Shown: positions 35,199 through 45,061 of the stretch, piece after piece | How the letters are laid out: every line of letters begins with the position of its first letter | How positions within the stretch are numbered: the first letter of the stretch is position 1 | Source of the DNA: Burkholderia cepacia | GTDB lineage: Bacteria > Pseudomonadota > Gammaproteobacteria > Burkholderiales > Burkholderiaceae | DNA length: 64,000 nt | Direction of reading: 5' to 3' | NCBI RefSeq assembly: GCF_001718835.1 | Contig: NZ_CP013444.1 | Location: 744,001 to 808,000, forward strand | Made by a program: the position numbers and the translations under genes | The notes under the pieces: model-generated | What the model was told of the DNA's origin: nothing | The model's input: only the letters and a program-made list of their open reading frames with translations | Database searches by the model: none

Positions 35199-36782
35199 AT
35201 GTCTCCCGTCTCGGCATTCAAGCTGGTTTTGTTGTCATTTCTCGCGATCGTCGCGCTCGAATGCCTCGCCAAGCGGTTGCGGCTGCCGCCCGCGGCCGCG
35301 CTGCTGGTCGGCGGCATCGGCATCGCGTTCATTCCCGGCCTGCCGCCGATCGATCTCGATCCCGAACTGGTGCTGCTGGTGTTCCTGCCGCCGCTGCTGA
35401 TGGACGGCGCGTACTTCTCGGTGTGGGAGGAGTTCAAGCGCAACGTCGGCGGCATCCTGCTGCTGGCGATCGGCGCGGTGGTGTTCACGACGTTCGCGGT
35501 CGGCCTGGCCGTGCACTGGGTGGCGCCGTCGCTGCCGTGGGCCGCGTGCTTCGCGCTCGGCGCGATCGTGTCGCCGCCCGACGCCGTCGCCGCGAAGGCC
35601 GTGCTCGAGCGCGTCGCGCTGCCGCGCCGGCTGATGGTGCTGCTCGAAGGCGAGAGCCTGCTGAACGATGCGGCCGGCCTCGTGCTGTTCCGCTTCGCGG
35701 TCGCGGCCGCGCTCACCGGCGCGTTCAGCCTCGAGCACGCGGTCGTGCGTTTCGCGGAGCTGGGCATGGGCGGCGTCGTGGTCGGCTTCGTGATCGGCTG
35801 GCTCGTCGTGTGGTTCCTGAAGCAGCTCGACGACGACTACCTCGTGATCACCGTCGCGGTGATCGCCGGCTGGATCGCCTATATCGCGGGTGAAATGGTC
35901 GAGGTGTCCGGCGTGATCGCCACCGTGGTGGTCGGCATGATCGTCGGCTGGCATCAGCACGAGGTGTTCTCGGCGGCCGTGCGCACGCGCGGCACCGCGT
36001 TCTGGCAGGTCATTGTGTTCCTGCTCGAGGCGATGGTGTTCGTGTTGATCGGGCTGTCGTTGCGCGGCGCGATCCACCGGCTCGGCGGCTTCGAGCAGGT
36101 GCTCGCCACGATGGTGCCGCCGACGCTCGCGGTGCTGGCGGCGGTGATCGTGTCGCGCTTCGTGTGGATCTACGCGGTCGAGGCGCTGAAAGGGCCGACG
36201 CGCCGGCTCACGCGCAGCGCGTGCCGGCCGGACTGGCGGGCCGCGACGATCATGAGCTGGGCCGGGATGCGCGGCGTCGTCACGCTGGCGATCGCGCTGT
36301 CGCTGCCCGATGCGATGCCCGGTCACGACGTGATCCTGGTCGCGTCGTTCGCGGTGATCCTCGTCACCGTGCTGCTGCAGGGCACGACGATCGGGCCGCT
36401 GATCCGGCTGCTGCGCCTGCCGCAGCGCGAAGCGCGCGCGGCGCATCACCTGACCGAGCCGCAGACGTGGGCGTACGTCGAGGCCGCGCAACTCGCGGCG
36501 ATCCAGCCGCTCGTGCGCGACGAGAACGGGGTCGTGATCCATCCGCGCCTGCTCGAGCAGTACACGTATCGCGCGGAATTGACGCAGCGCCTGCAGCATG
36601 AGCCCGCGTTTCCGGACAGCGATCGCGCCTCGCACTACGACGTCGTGCTGGCCGCGATCCGGGCCGGGCGAGCGGAATTGTTGCGCCTGCATCGTTCGGG
36701 CCGTATTCACGACGAAATGCTGCACGCGCTCGAACGCGACCTCGACCTGCAGGAAGTGTCCGCGCAGCACGCGCGCGGATGA
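35199..36782 (+). CDS. CPA1-family Na+/H+ antiporter
   Basis: A 527-residue cation/proton antiporter of the CPA1/NhaP group in the inner membrane. It has about 12 hydrophobic helices, the motif FALGAIVSPPDAVAAKAVL, then LLEGESLLNDAAGLVLFRF, whose acidic residues are the ion-binding site of the family, and a later MSWAGMRGVVTLAIALSLP. A cytoplasmic tail of about 110 residues rich in charged helices follows. It is a single-gene unit. Which cation it moves is not evident. Confidence 0.92.
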   Translation: MSPVSAFKLVLLSFLAIVALECLAKRLRLPPAAALLVGGIGIAFIPGLPPIDLDPELVLLVFLPPLLMDGAYFSVWEEFKRNVGGILLLAIGAVVFTTFAVGLAVHWVAPSLPWAACFALGAIVSPPDAVAAKAVLERVALPRRLMVLLEGESLLNDAAGLVLFRFAVAAALTGAFSLEHAVVRFAELGMGGVVVGFVIGWLVVWFLKQLDDDYLVITVAVIAGWIAYIAGEMVEVSGVIATVVVGMIVGWHQHEVFSAAVRTRGTAFWQVIVFLLEAMVFVLIGLSLRGAIHRLGGFEQVLATMVPPTLAVLAAVIVSRFVWIYAVEALKGPTRRLTRSACRPDWRAATIMSWAGMRGVVTLAIALSLPDAMPGHDVILVASFAVILVTVLLQGTTIGPLIRLLRLPQREARAAHHLTEPQTWAYVEAAQLAAIQPLVRDENGVVIHPRLLEQYTYRAELTQRLQHEPAFPDSDRASHYDVVLAAIRAGRAELLRLHRSGRIHDEMLHALERDLDLQEVSAQHARG

Positions 36783-36788
36783 ACGCCG

Positions 36789-36809
36789 GGCGGGCGCGGC
36801 GCGCCCGCC
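36789..36809. terminator. Hairpin after the antiporter gene
   Basis: A perfect 9-bp GC stem (36789-36797 with 36801-36809), a 3-base loop and a short GTCTTT follow 7 bases after the stop. This looks like a weak intrinsic terminator. Confidence 0.6.
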
Positions 36810-36893
36810 GTCTTTCCCGCCTCGCCCGTCGGCAGCGCGCGAGCATGCACGCGCCTGCTGCATTCGCATGCGTCATTTCAATTTGGTAAATGA

Positions 36894-36983
36894 TCGGATT
36901 TAATCCGACGCGAGGGGATTTTTGCCCGCGTGGCTTAACCAAACAGGACGCAGATAGATGCTGTGTTCTAATTTCATTTAGAA
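36894..36983. promoter_or_regulatory. Palindromes in the AT-rich region before the Wsp operon
   Basis: The stretch 36870-37160 is AT-rich against its surroundings and gene-free. It holds a 7-bp dyad TCGGATT-T-AATCCGA at 36894-36908 and a 6-bp dyad TTCTAA-N6-TTAGAA at 36966-36983. Both lie upstream of the receiver-kinase gene and could bind regulators or form part of its promoter. No experimental motif is recognised. Confidence 0.4.
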
Positions 36984-37156
36984 TCAGCCGGTTATGTTTA
37001 TTGAGAGAAATCGCGCGGGGCGAGCGCCGGCTGTCGACGGGGAAAATCGGCATCCGATGGCCTTGCGCGTTAGCGCCGACGGGCCCGGTCGGCGTCAGCA
37101 AGCGGATCATTCCTCCGCAAGAATAAGATCGTGCTTAAGTCGGATAATCAACTCTC

Positions 37157-38290
37157 ATGAAAGAATCGATTGGAGAATCGGCGTTTGAAACAACTTTTAT
37201 GAACGAATCGAGTGGTGAAAAGGTATCGGATTACCTCGAGTCCGGTTTATCGGTCCTTCTCGTCGACGATCAACCGTTCGTCGGCGAGGTGATTCGCCGC
37301 GCGCTGCGCAACGAACACGACATCGACCTGCACGTGTGCACCGACGCGCACCGGGCGATGGCGGTCGCGCGCGACGTGAAGCCGACGGTCATCCTGCAGG
37401 ATCTCGTGATGCCGGATATCGACGGCCTCGATCTCGTCCGGGCGTGGCGCGCGGACGCCGGCACGGCTCGCGTGCCGATCATCGTGCTGTCCGCGAAGGA
37501 GGAGCCGATCGTCAAGCGCGAGGCGTTCATCGCCGGCGCGAACGACTATCTGGTGAAGCTCCCCGACGCGATGGAGCTGGCCGCACGGATCCGCTATCAC
37601 TCGAATTCGTACCTGATGTCCCGGCAGCGCGACGAGGCGCTCGATTTCCTGTCGCACGACATGCGTTCGCCGCAGACGTCGATCCTCGCGCTGCTCGACG
37701 TCTACCGGGCCGAGCACGGCGAGATGCCGGCGATCATGGAACGCATTGCCGGCCATGCGCGGCGCGCGCTCGCGCTTGCCGACGGCTTCATCCACCTGAC
37801 CCGTGCGCAGTCCGAGCGCCGCGCGCACGAGGTCGTGAGTCTCAACGAGATCGTGCTCGACGCCGTCGACCAGCTGTGGGAGAAGGCGGCCGGGCTCGGC
37901 AGCCGGGTCGCCGCGCACGTGCCCGATACCGAGTGCGTGACGATGGGCGACCGCATGATGTTGACGCGCGCGGTCGCGAACCTGATCGACAACGGGCTGA
38001 AGTACGGCCCGGCCGGTACGGACGTGCACTGCACGCTGAGCAGCGAGGACGGTGCCTGGCTGATCGGCGTCGAGGATACCGGCGCGGGCATCGCGCCGGA
38101 GCAGCGCACGGCCGCGACCGAGTCGTTCGTGCAGCTCGAATCCGCGCATGGCGCGGCGCGCGGCGGCTTCGGCCTCGGGCTCGCGTTCGTCCGCGCGACG
38201 GCGGCGCGGCATCGCGGCCAGATCCTGATGCGCAATACGGCGCGCGGCTTCATGGTCGCGCTTCGGCTGCCGGCGCAAGCGGAGCGGTGA
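37157..38290 (+). CDS. Receiver-histidine kinase hybrid (WspHRR-like)
   Basis: A 377-residue soluble hybrid. The receiver domain comes first, at about residues 30-150, with VLLVDDQPF, phospho-acceptor Asp in ILQDLVMPDIDGLDLV, and a conserved Ser and Lys (IVLSAKEE, DYLVKL). A HisKA-like helix with LDFLSHDMRSPQTS follows, then an ATPase domain with LIDNGLKYG, VEDTGAGIAP and GFGLGLAFV. There is no GGDEF domain. It lies directly upstream of wspA. A hybrid kinase called WspHRR is linked to the Wsp genes in B. cenocepacia and this gene fits that position. An in-frame ATG at 37199 is an alternative start. Confidence 0.85.
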   Translation: MKESIGESAFETTFMNESSGEKVSDYLESGLSVLLVDDQPFVGEVIRRALRNEHDIDLHVCTDAHRAMAVARDVKPTVILQDLVMPDIDGLDLVRAWRADAGTARVPIIVLSAKEEPIVKREAFIAGANDYLVKLPDAMELAARIRYHSNSYLMSRQRDEALDFLSHDMRSPQTSILALLDVYRAEHGEMPAIMERIAGHARRALALADGFIHLTRAQSERRAHEVVSLNEIVLDAVDQLWEKAAGLGSRVAAHVPDTECVTMGDRMMLTRAVANLIDNGLKYGPAGTDVHCTLSSEDGAWLIGVEDTGAGIAPEQRTAATESFVQLESAHGAARGGFGLGLAFVRATAARHRGQILMRNTARGFMVALRLPAQAER

Positions 38291-38435
38291 ACCCGCGGGC
38301 CGTGCGGCCTTGCCCGCAGGCCCCGCCGCGCGCATGCGCGCCCGGCTCCCCACGCGCACCGGTCGCGCCGCCTCCGGCGGGCGCCGGCCGGCGCGGACCT
38401 TTTCTCAACGCAGACTTTGAAAGCCCATAACGAAC

Positions 38436-40112
38436 ATGGCCACCGTGACGCCCCGCGCGACCAATGAAAGCCTGCATCCGACGATCGGCGCTGCCCGGCT
38501 GACGCTCGGCAATCGCATCCTGCTCAGCTTCGGCGTGCTGTTCGTGCTGATGCTGGTGACAGCCGGCGTGTCCTACGAGCGATTGCGTGCGATCAACAGC
38601 GAAGCCGTCAGCATCGAGCGCGACTCGCTGCCAGGCGTCTACCTCGCGTCGTCGCTGCGCGGCGCGGTGAATGAATCATTCATGCAGCTGCAGCAGGCGA
38701 CGTTCGTCGAGACCGATCCCGACGCCGCGCGCCGCGACCTCGCGAAGATCGCCGACGTGACGAAGGAGATCGACAAGCTGTCGATCGACTATCAGAACAC
38801 GACGTTCCGCGAAGACGACCGCGCGCGCTTCCTGTCGTTCCGCTCCGCGTACGACCACTACCTGCCGCTGCTGAACGAGGCGGTGCAGAAGAGCCGCGGG
38901 TCGCGCGGCGACGCGCCCGCCGCATATGCGGCCGTGCTGCCCGCGTGGGCGGAGGTGGTGCGCAACGCGAATACGATGGTCCAGGAAAACCGCAAGTTCG
39001 CCGATCAGTCGGCGAAGCTGATCCGTGAATCCGTGCAGGACACCGAGGTGGTGCTGGCGGTCGCGCTGACCGTCGTGCTGCTGGCCGCGCTCGGGTTCGG
39101 CTACATGCTGTACCGCTCGGTGACCGTGCCGATGGCGCGGCTCGTCGAGGTGCACGACGTGATGCGTACCGGCAACCTGACGCGCCGCCTCGACCTGCGC
39201 CGCCGCGACGAATTCGGCACGCTCGAGACGGGCTTCAACCGGATGGCCGACGAACTGACCGAGCTCGTCGCGCGTGCGCAGCAGTCGTCGCTGCAGGTGA
39301 CGACGTCGGTCGCCGAGATCGCGGCGACGTCGCGCGAGCAGCAGGCGACCGCGAACGAAACCGCGGCGACGACGACCGAGATCGGCGCGACCTCGCGCGA
39401 AATCTTCGCGACCTCGCGCGACCTGGTGCGCACGATGAACGAAGTGGCCGGCGTGGCGGAGCAGTCGGCCACGCTCGCGGGCGTGAGCCAGAGCGGGCTC
39501 ACGCGGATGGGCGAGACGATGCGCAGCGTGATGGACGCGGCCGGCTCGGTGAACGCGAAGCTCGCGATCCTCAACGAGAAGGCGCTGAACATCAACCAGG
39601 TGGTCGCGACGATCACCAAGGTGGCCGACCAGACCAACCTGCTGTCGCTGAACGCGGCGATCGAGGCCGAGAAGGCCGGCGAATACGGCCGCGGCTTCGC
39701 GGTCGTCGCGACCGAGATCCGGCGCCTGGCCGACCAGACGGCGGTCGCGACCTACGACATCGAGCAGACGGTGAAGGAAATCCAGTCGGCGGTATCGGCG
39801 GGCGTGATGGGGATGGACAAATTCTCGGAGGAAGTGCGCCGGGGGATGCTCGACGTGCAGCAGGTCGGCGGGCAGCTGTCGCAGATCATCGCCGAGGTGC
39901 AGACGCTCGCGCCGCGCTTCCAGATGGTCAACGAAGGGATGCAGACGCAGGCGAACGGCGCGGAGCAGATCACGCAGGCGCTGTCGCAGCTGTCGGAGGC
40001 CGCGCAGCAGACGGCCGAGTCGCTGCGCCAGTCGTCGCAGGCGATCGACGACCTGACGCTCGTCGCGAACCAGTTGCGCACCAGCGTGTCGCGCTTCAAG
40101 GTCGACGCGTGA
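38436..40112 (+). CDS. wspA: Wsp surface-sensing chemoreceptor WspA
   Basis: A 558-residue methyl-accepting chemotaxis protein. Helices lie at about 29-49 (ILLSFGVLFVLMLVTAG) and 195-222, enclosing a 4-helix periplasmic sensor domain of about 145 residues. A HAMP domain and a signalling domain with the hairpin tip KVADQTNLLSLNAAIEAEKA follow. In the Wsp pathway WspA senses surface contact and controls the CheA-like WspE. The stop overlaps wspB by one base. Confidence 0.93.
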   Translation: MATVTPRATNESLHPTIGAARLTLGNRILLSFGVLFVLMLVTAGVSYERLRAINSEAVSIERDSLPGVYLASSLRGAVNESFMQLQQATFVETDPDAARRDLAKIADVTKEIDKLSIDYQNTTFREDDRARFLSFRSAYDHYLPLLNEAVQKSRGSRGDAPAAYAAVLPAWAEVVRNANTMVQENRKFADQSAKLIRESVQDTEVVLAVALTVVLLAALGFGYMLYRSVTVPMARLVEVHDVMRTGNLTRRLDLRRRDEFGTLETGFNRMADELTELVARAQQSSLQVTTSVAEIAATSREQQATANETAATTTEIGATSREIFATSRDLVRTMNEVAGVAEQSATLAGVSQSGLTRMGETMRSVMDAAGSVNAKLAILNEKALNINQVVATITKVADQTNLLSLNAAIEAEKAGEYGRGFAVVATEIRRLADQTAVATYDIEQTVKEIQSAVSAGVMGMDKFSEEVRRGMLDVQQVGGQLSQIIAEVQTLAPRFQMVNEGMQTQANGAEQITQALSQLSEAAQQTAESLRQSSQAIDDLTLVANQLRTSVSRFKVDA

Positions 40113-40636
40113 TGCGCGCGGACACGCAGAACGGCGCGCATGCGCTGTTCCTGATGTTCGAGCTCGACGGCGAACGCTATGCGCTCGACGCGGCCGGCAT
40201 CGACGAGGTGCTGCCGCTCGCGGCCACGAAGGCCGTGCCCGGCGCACCCGAATGGATTGCCGGGCTGCTGATGCGCGGCGGCCAGCCGGTGCCGGTGATC
40301 GACGTGCCGATGCTGGCGCTCGGGCGCCGCGCGCATGCGTTGCGCTCGACGCGGCTCGTGATGGTCCGATACAGGGTTCGTGATTGCGCGAACGACGCGG
40401 ACGCCGGCGAGCGGATGCTCGGCCTGATCGTGGAGCGTGCGACGCAGACGATGCGGATCGATCGCGCGGCGTTTCGCGCGAGCGGCATCTCGACCGCGCG
40501 TACGCGCTGGCTCGGGCCCGTCGCGCATACGCCCGACGGCGTCGTGCAGCAGGTATCGGTGCGCGACATCGTCGATTCGGTCGCGTGCCTGCACCTGTTC
40601 GACGACGCATCGGCCAACGGAGGGGCGCCGGCATGA
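40112..40636 (+). CDS. wspB: Wsp CheW-like coupling protein WspB
   Basis: A 174-residue CheW-domain protein that links WspA to the kinase WspE. The ATG at 40112 overlaps the wspA stop; an in-frame GTG precedes it. Family features are LFMFELDGERYALDAAGIDEVLPL at the start (the CheW beta strands) and IAGLLMRGGQPVPVIDVPM. It ends 4 bases into wspC. Confidence 0.9.
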   Translation: MRADTQNGAHALFLMFELDGERYALDAAGIDEVLPLAATKAVPGAPEWIAGLLMRGGQPVPVIDVPMLALGRRAHALRSTRLVMVRYRVRDCANDADAGERMLGLIVERATQTMRIDRAAFRASGISTARTRWLGPVAHTPDGVVQQVSVRDIVDSVACLHLFDDASANGGAPA

Positions 40637-42006
40637 CATCCATCGCATCGAATTTTCGCGCGTGGCTGCTGCGCGAGACCGGCATCGACCCCGATTCGCT
40701 CGGCAACGATTTCCTGCTGCGCGCGGTGACCGAGCGCATCTACGCGACCCAGGCGGCGGACGGCGAGCGGATGCCCTGCGCCGCGCGGCCGCCGGTCTCG
40801 CCGGACGCGCTCGACGCCTACTGGCAGCAGCTCAACGCGTCGGCCGACGAACGGCGTGCGCTGATCGAGCTGTTCGTCGTGCCCGAGACCTGGTTCTTCC
40901 GCGACCGCGAGGCCTTCGCGACGCTCGCGCGGCTCGCGGCCGAACGGCTCGCGGCGCAGCCCGGCCGCGTGATCCGCGTGCTGAGCGCGCCGTGCTCGAC
41001 GGGCGAGGAGCCGTTTTCGGCGGCGATGGCGCTGCTCGACGCGGGGCTCGACCCGGCCAGTTTCACGATCGACGCGATCGACCTCAGCACGCGCGCGATC
41101 GAGCAGGCGCGGCTCGGCTGTTACGGGCGCAACGCGTTTCGCGGCACCGCGACGGAGTTTCGCGCGCGGCATTTCACGCCGACCCGCGAGGGCTGGCTGC
41201 TCGACGAGCGCGTGCGCGCCTGTGTGCAGTTCCGGCAGGGGAACCTGCTCGAGCCGGTCGGCGACGCGCTCACCCGCTACGATTTCGTGTTCTGCCGCAA
41301 CGTGCTGATCTACTTCGATCGCGACGCGCAGGATCGCGTGATCCGCTCGCTCGGCGACCGCCTTGCCGACGACGGCGTGCTGTTCGTCGGGCCGGCCGAA
41401 ACGGGCGTCGCGATGCGGCACGGGATGCGCTCGGCGCGCGTGCCGCTGGCATTCGCGTTCCAGCGCGCGAGCGTCGCCGAACGGCTGGCCGACGGGCTCG
41501 CCGCCGCGCTGCCGCCGGCCGTGCGGCCGTGGCGCGCCGACCGCTTCACGGCGGCGCGTGTCGCCGCGCCGCGCGTGGCGCCGTCCGGGTGGTTCGCCGG
41601 TGCGGCGGCGCACGCGCCCGCGCTCGCCGCCGCACCGCAACGGGCGGCGGACGGCGGTCATGGAAGCCATGGCGGAGATGTGCAGGCGCAGGCGGCCGGG
41701 GGCGATCCGCCGACGCTGGAAGACGCACAGGCGCTGGCGAATGCCGGCGCGTTCGACGAGGCGGAGCGCGTGCTCGCGCAGTTCTCGGCGCGCGTCGGGC
41801 CGCATGCCGATGCGTTCTACCTGAACGGGCTGATCGCGGATGCGCGCGGGCGCGCATCGGAAGCCGGCGACTTCTACCGGAAGGCGCTGTACCTGCGGCC
41901 CACGCATCACGAAGCGCTGACCCATCTCGCGACGCTGCTCGACGTCGGCGGCGATCGCGCGGGCGCGCAATGGCTGCTCGAGCGTGCACGGCGCTCGGCG
42001 GGATAA
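40633..42006 (+). CDS. wspC: Wsp CheR-type methyltransferase WspC with TPR tail
   Basis: WspC methylates the WspA receptor using S-adenosylmethionine and counteracts WspF. The 457-residue product has the CheR N-terminal helices, the SAM domain with VLSAPCSTGEEPFSAAM, and DFVFCRNVLIYFD. A low-complexity Ala/Pro-rich linker lies at about 300-355, and a C-terminal tetratricopeptide-like part follows (ADAFYLNGLIADARGRASEA), as in other WspC proteins. The ATG at 40633 overlaps wspB. Confidence 0.92.
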   Translation: MTSIASNFRAWLLRETGIDPDSLGNDFLLRAVTERIYATQAADGERMPCAARPPVSPDALDAYWQQLNASADERRALIELFVVPETWFFRDREAFATLARLAAERLAAQPGRVIRVLSAPCSTGEEPFSAAMALLDAGLDPASFTIDAIDLSTRAIEQARLGCYGRNAFRGTATEFRARHFTPTREGWLLDERVRACVQFRQGNLLEPVGDALTRYDFVFCRNVLIYFDRDAQDRVIRSLGDRLADDGVLFVGPAETGVAMRHGMRSARVPLAFAFQRASVAERLADGLAAALPPAVRPWRADRFTAARVAAPRVAPSGWFAGAAAHAPALAAAPQRAADGGHGSHGGDVQAQAAGGDPPTLEDAQALANAGAFDEAERVLAQFSARVGPHADAFYLNGLIADARGRASEAGDFYRKALYLRPTHHEALTHLATLLDVGGDRAGAQWLLERARRSAG

Positions 42007-42015
42007 TACGAAGGC

Positions 42016-42747
42016 ATGACAAACATGATGAACCGCGAGGCCGCTGACCCAACCGACGACACGGCGATCGACGTCGACGATTGCTGGAACCGGATCGGCA
42101 CGCGCGGCGACCGCACGTGCGAGCGGCTGAACGAGTGCCTGCGCTGCCTGAACTGCCCGGTGTACGCGTATCACGCGGCGAAGCTGCTCGAGCGCCCGCT
42201 CGACGGGGCGGAGATGGCCGACGCCACGCGCCGCATGGACACGAACGGCGCGTATGGCGCCGGGCGCGAGCGCAGCGACGCCGGCGCCGATACGCGCCAT
42301 GCGGCGCTGGCGTTTCGCGTGGCCGACGAATGGCTCGCGCTGCCGATCGGCGTGCTGCGCGAGATCGCCGGCACGCGCCCGATCCATTCGCTGCCGCATC
42401 GCCGCCATTCGGCCGTGCGCGGCGTGGTCAACATCCGCGGCACGCTGCGCATCGCGATCTCGATCGGCGCGCTGCTCGGACTCGATGTCGGCCAGGGCGG
42501 CACCGGCGCCGACGGCCGCTTCACGCGGCTGCTGGTCGCCGCGCACCAGGGCGAGCCGGTCGTGTTTCCGGTCGACGAAGTCGAGGGCGTGCTGCGTTTC
42601 GGCGCATCCGACTGGGTGCCCGTGCCGGCCACGGTCGGGCGCGCGAGCGCCGGCCTGTCGCGCGGCGTGCTGTCGTGGCGCGGGAAGTCGGTGGGCCTGC
42701 TCGACGACGACCGCCTGTTCGACGCAGTCACACGGAGCATGCGATGA
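42016..42747 (+). CDS. wspD: Wsp CheW-like coupling protein WspD with Cys-rich N-terminus
   Basis: A second CheW-domain protein of the Wsp complex, 243 residues. The first 60 residues carry the WspD signature DDCWNRIGTRGDRTC followed by CLRCLNCPVY, giving five Cys residues that could bind a metal. The CheW domain follows from about residue 95, with LAFRVADEWLALPIGVLREI and VVNIRGTLRIAISI. It overlaps wspE by 4 bases. What the Cys cluster does is not known to me. Confidence 0.88.
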   Translation: MTNMMNREAADPTDDTAIDVDDCWNRIGTRGDRTCERLNECLRCLNCPVYAYHAAKLLERPLDGAEMADATRRMDTNGAYGAGRERSDAGADTRHAALAFRVADEWLALPIGVLREIAGTRPIHSLPHRRHSAVRGVVNIRGTLRIAISIGALLGLDVGQGGTGADGRFTRLLVAAHQGEPVVFPVDEVEGVLRFGASDWVPVPATVGRASAGLSRGVLSWRGKSVGLLDDDRLFDAVTRSMR

Positions 42748-45061
42748 GCGGCGATGACGACCTGAGCCACCTGTCGCTGCTCGAGCTGTATCGCGAGGAG
42801 ACGCGCACGCAGACCCAGGCGCTGTCCGAACGGCTGCTCGCGCTCGAATCCGGCGCGCCGGACGCGGCGGCGCTCGAGGCATGCATGCGCGCCGCGCATT
42901 CGCTGAAAGGGGCCGCGCGCATCGTCGGCGTGCCGCTCGGCGTCGACATCGCGGGGCGGATGGAGGAGTGCTTCGTCGCCGCGCAGGCCGGCACGATCGC
43001 ACTGACGGCCACGCACGTCGACGTGCTGCTGGCGGGCGTCGATTTGCTGGTGCGCGTCGGCGATCCGCAGGCGCAGCCGGTCGCGCCGGCCGAGATCGAG
43101 ACGTTCGCCGCGGCGCTGGCCGCGGCCGGCGATCCGGGCACGACGCAAACGTTGACGGCGGTGTCGCCGCCGCACGACGACGTTCCGCGCGAATCCGGCC
43201 GGCCGGCGCGCGAGGCGGCGCAATTCGGCGGCGACGCCGCGCCGCCCCCGGCCGCGAGCGCCGCCGATCCGGCGCAGTCCGCGCGCGGCGTGGGCGCAAA
43301 CACAGGCGCAAGCACGGGCGCAATCCGCCGCGTGCGCGCGGATACGCTGAACCGGCTGCTGAGCCTGTCCGGCGAATCGCTGGTCGAATCGCGCTGGCTC
43401 AAGCCGTTCGCCGAATCGATGCTGCGCGTGAAACGCGCACAGCGCGACGCCGCGCGTTCGCTCGACACGCTGGTCGAGCGCTTCGCCGACGATCTCGACG
43501 CGGGCATGCTCGCGTCGATGAACGAAGTGCGGCACATGCTGAACGACCTGCAGCGCTCGCTCGCCGAGCGCATGGACGAATTCGACCGCTTCGAGCGGCG
43601 CAGCACGCATATCGCCGAGCAACTGTACGACGAGGCGCTGCAATGCCGGATGCGGCCGTTCGGCGACGCGACGCGTGCGTATCCGCGCATCGTCCGCGAT
43701 CTCGCGCGCTCGCTCGGCAAGCAGGTGCGTTTCTCGATCGTCGGCGAGGGCACGCAGGTCGACCGCGACATCCTCGACCTGCTCGACGCACCGCTCGGCC
43801 ATTTGCTGCGCAACGCGATCGACCACGGCGTCGATTCGCCGGAGGCGCGGCGCGCGCGCGGCAAGCCGGCCGAGGCGAGCGTGACGCTGGAGGCGCGCCA
43901 CAGTGCCGGCTCGCTGCTGGTCAGCGTGATCGACGACGGCCCGGGCGTCGACATGGACGCGCTGCGCGCGGCCGTCGTGCGCCAGCGCCTGACCGACGAC
44001 GAGACCGCCGCGCGGCTGTCCGATCCCGAACTGCTCGAATTCCTGCTGCTGCCGGGTTTCTCGATGCGCGATGCGGTGACCGACGTGTCGGGCCGCGGCG
44101 TCGGCCTCGACGCGGTGCAGGAGATGGTGCGCGGCGTGCGCGGCGCGGTGCGGATCTTCAACGAGCCGGGCGCGGGCATGCGTTTCGTGCTGCAGTTGCC
44201 GCTCACGCTGTCGGTGATCCGCAGCCTGCTCGTCGAGGTCGGTGGCGAGCCGTATGCGTTCCCGCTCGCGCACGTGCGCCGCACGCTCGAACTCTCGCAC
44301 GACGATATCGACGTGCTCGAAGGGCAGCCGCATTTCCCGTTCGACGGCCGGCGCGCGGGCCTCGTCGCCGCGCATCAGCTGCTCGACGCGGGCGAGCCCG
44401 ACGTCGCGCGCACACGAGCACGGCGGTCGTGGTCGTCGGCGGGGAACCCGAGCTGTACGGCGTCGCGGTCGACCGCTTCCTCGGCGAGCGGATGCTCGTC
44501 GTGCAGCCGCTCGACAGCCGCCTGCACAAGATCCAGAACATCGCGGCCGGCGCGCTGCTCGAGAACGGCGACCCGGTGCTGATCGTCGACGTCGAGGACC
44601 TGATCCGTTCGGTCGACAAGCTCGTGCGCGGCGGGCAGCTCGCGCGGCTCACGCGCGACCCGCAACTGGCGCTGGCCGACCGGCGCCGCCGCGTGCTCGT
44701 CGTCGACGATTCGCTGACGGTGCGCGAGCTCGAACGCAAGCTGCTGGAAAAGCGCGGCTACGACGTGACGGTCGCGGTCGACGGGATGGAGGGCTGGAAC
44801 GCGGTGCGCAGCGATGCGTTCGATCTCGTCGTCACCGACGTCGACATGCCGCGCATGGACGGCATCGAACTCGTCACGCTGATCAAGGGCGACCCGATGC
44901 TCAAGCGCGTGCCGGTGATGATCGTGTCGTACAAGGATCGCGACGAGGATCGCCGTCGCGGGCTCGATGCGGGCGCCGACTACTACCTCGCGAAGAGCAG
45001 CTTCCACGACGAGGCGCTGCTCGACGCCGTGCACGACCTGATCGGGGACGCGCGAGGATGA
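42744..45061 (+). pseudogene. wspE: wspE, CheA-type kinase/receiver fusion, frameshifted
   Basis: WspE is the hybrid CheA-like kinase that drives the output of the Wsp pathway. The frame from ATG 42744 encodes an HPt domain with His52 (AAHSLKGAAR), the ATPase (HLLRNAIDHGVDSPEARRAR, VIDDGPGVDMD) and the first part of the CheW domain. At about 44411-44416 the frame is lost: GCGCACACGAGC appears where a 2-base shorter version would keep it open. The original frame stops at 44582 after 612 codons. The continuation is in another frame: the rest of CheW, then a receiver (VLVVDDSLTVRE, DVDMPRMDG) to 45061. The product should be a kinase without its receiver. A sequencing error cannot be excluded. 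Confidence 0.85.
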
